A stretch of DNA of 64,000 bases, taken from NCBI RefSeq assembly GCF_014490035.1, contig NZ_CP061008.1:806001-870000 (forward strand). Direction: 5' to 3'. This document shows positions 63,987 to 64,000 of this stretch, piece after piece. The notes below the pieces were generated by a model. That model saw only the letters and a program-made list of their open reading frames with translations, searched no databases and was not told the origin of the DNA. How positions within the stretch are numbered: the stretch's first letter is position 1; each line of letters starts with the position of its first letter. The position numbers and the translations under genes are program-made. The stretch is from Achromobacter xylosoxidans (GTDB lineage Bacteria; Pseudomonadota; Gammaproteobacteria; Burkholderiales; Burkholderiaceae_B).

Positions 63987-64000
63987 TCACGTCAGATGCC
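63983..64000 (+). CDS. Start of a further effector-like gene, cut by window edge
   Basis: Six codons, ATG onwards (MITSDA), after copy 3 in the same ATGA overlap as effector MTTSDT after copy 1. The similarity of the first codons and the arrangement indicate another DUF2235 effector copy. The rest lies beyond the window. Confidence 0.6.

Overview
This window is dense, high-GC proteobacterial chromosome. The gene families and their order (one-direction ccmABCDEFGHI, GntR-acnD-prpF, tripartite-tricarboxylate 'Bug' binding protein, fused indolepyruvate ferredoxin oxidoreductase, a tssA/tssM/tagF type VI cluster) fit a betaproteobacterium of the Alcaligenaceae, most like Achromobacter or Bordetella. 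That placement rests on family recognition, not on a marker gene. I saw no rRNA, tRNA, CRISPR array, insertion sequence or phage integrase.

Layout. (1) 1-15,100, almost all on the minus strand, handles copper and cytochrome c. It runs from the copRS-type two-component system through a cupredoxin, multicopper oxidase CopA and outer-membrane CopB to a complete ccm cytochrome c maturation operon with a ccdA-type gene, and ends in a copper P-type ATPase cut by the window edge. A nearly identical palindromic box lies the same distance from a -10-like hexamer upstream of both the cupredoxin-copAB and the ccm transcripts. (2) 15,100-21,900: a glycosyltransferase, a sodium:solute symporter with its 40-residue partner, a cytosine-deaminase-like amidohydrolase, a LysR regulator and a periplasmic ankyrin protein. 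(3) 21,900-30,550: a GntR-acnD-prpF methylcitrate-cycle operon and a flavin monooxygenase with a clear sigma-54 promoter, next to an AcoR-like sigma-54 activator. (4) 30,600-38,650: a Bug/hydrolase/amino-acid-synthesis-family operon divergent from a LysR gene, and a second LysR gene divergent from the 1180-residue indolepyruvate ferredoxin oxidoreductase. (5) 38,640-42,930: a diguanylate cyclase, a stand-alone DUF2235 hydrolase, a nucleosidase and a small lipoprotein.

(6) 42,970-64,000 is type VI secretion: PAAR protein, TssA, OmpA-family protein, TagF, TssM, an M15 peptidase resembling TagX, VgrG, a DUF4123 adaptor and a cargo array. The array alternates DUF2235 effector-like genes with paralogous small membrane-anchored proteins, which I infer are immunity proteins. 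The complete effector-like protein has lost the canonical GxSxG serine and the conserved histidine of the family. A 141-bp piece of its 3' end is duplicated without gaps downstream, and a further effector copy begins 18 bases before the window ends. The core sheath, baseplate and tube genes (tssB, C, E, F, G, H, J, K, L, hcp) are not in the window.

The strongest leads are the shared copper-box architecture over ccm and cop, the sigma-54 promoter with repeated upstream motifs, the degenerate effector with its tandem membrane-protein array, and a small PDG-repeat protein next to PAAR.
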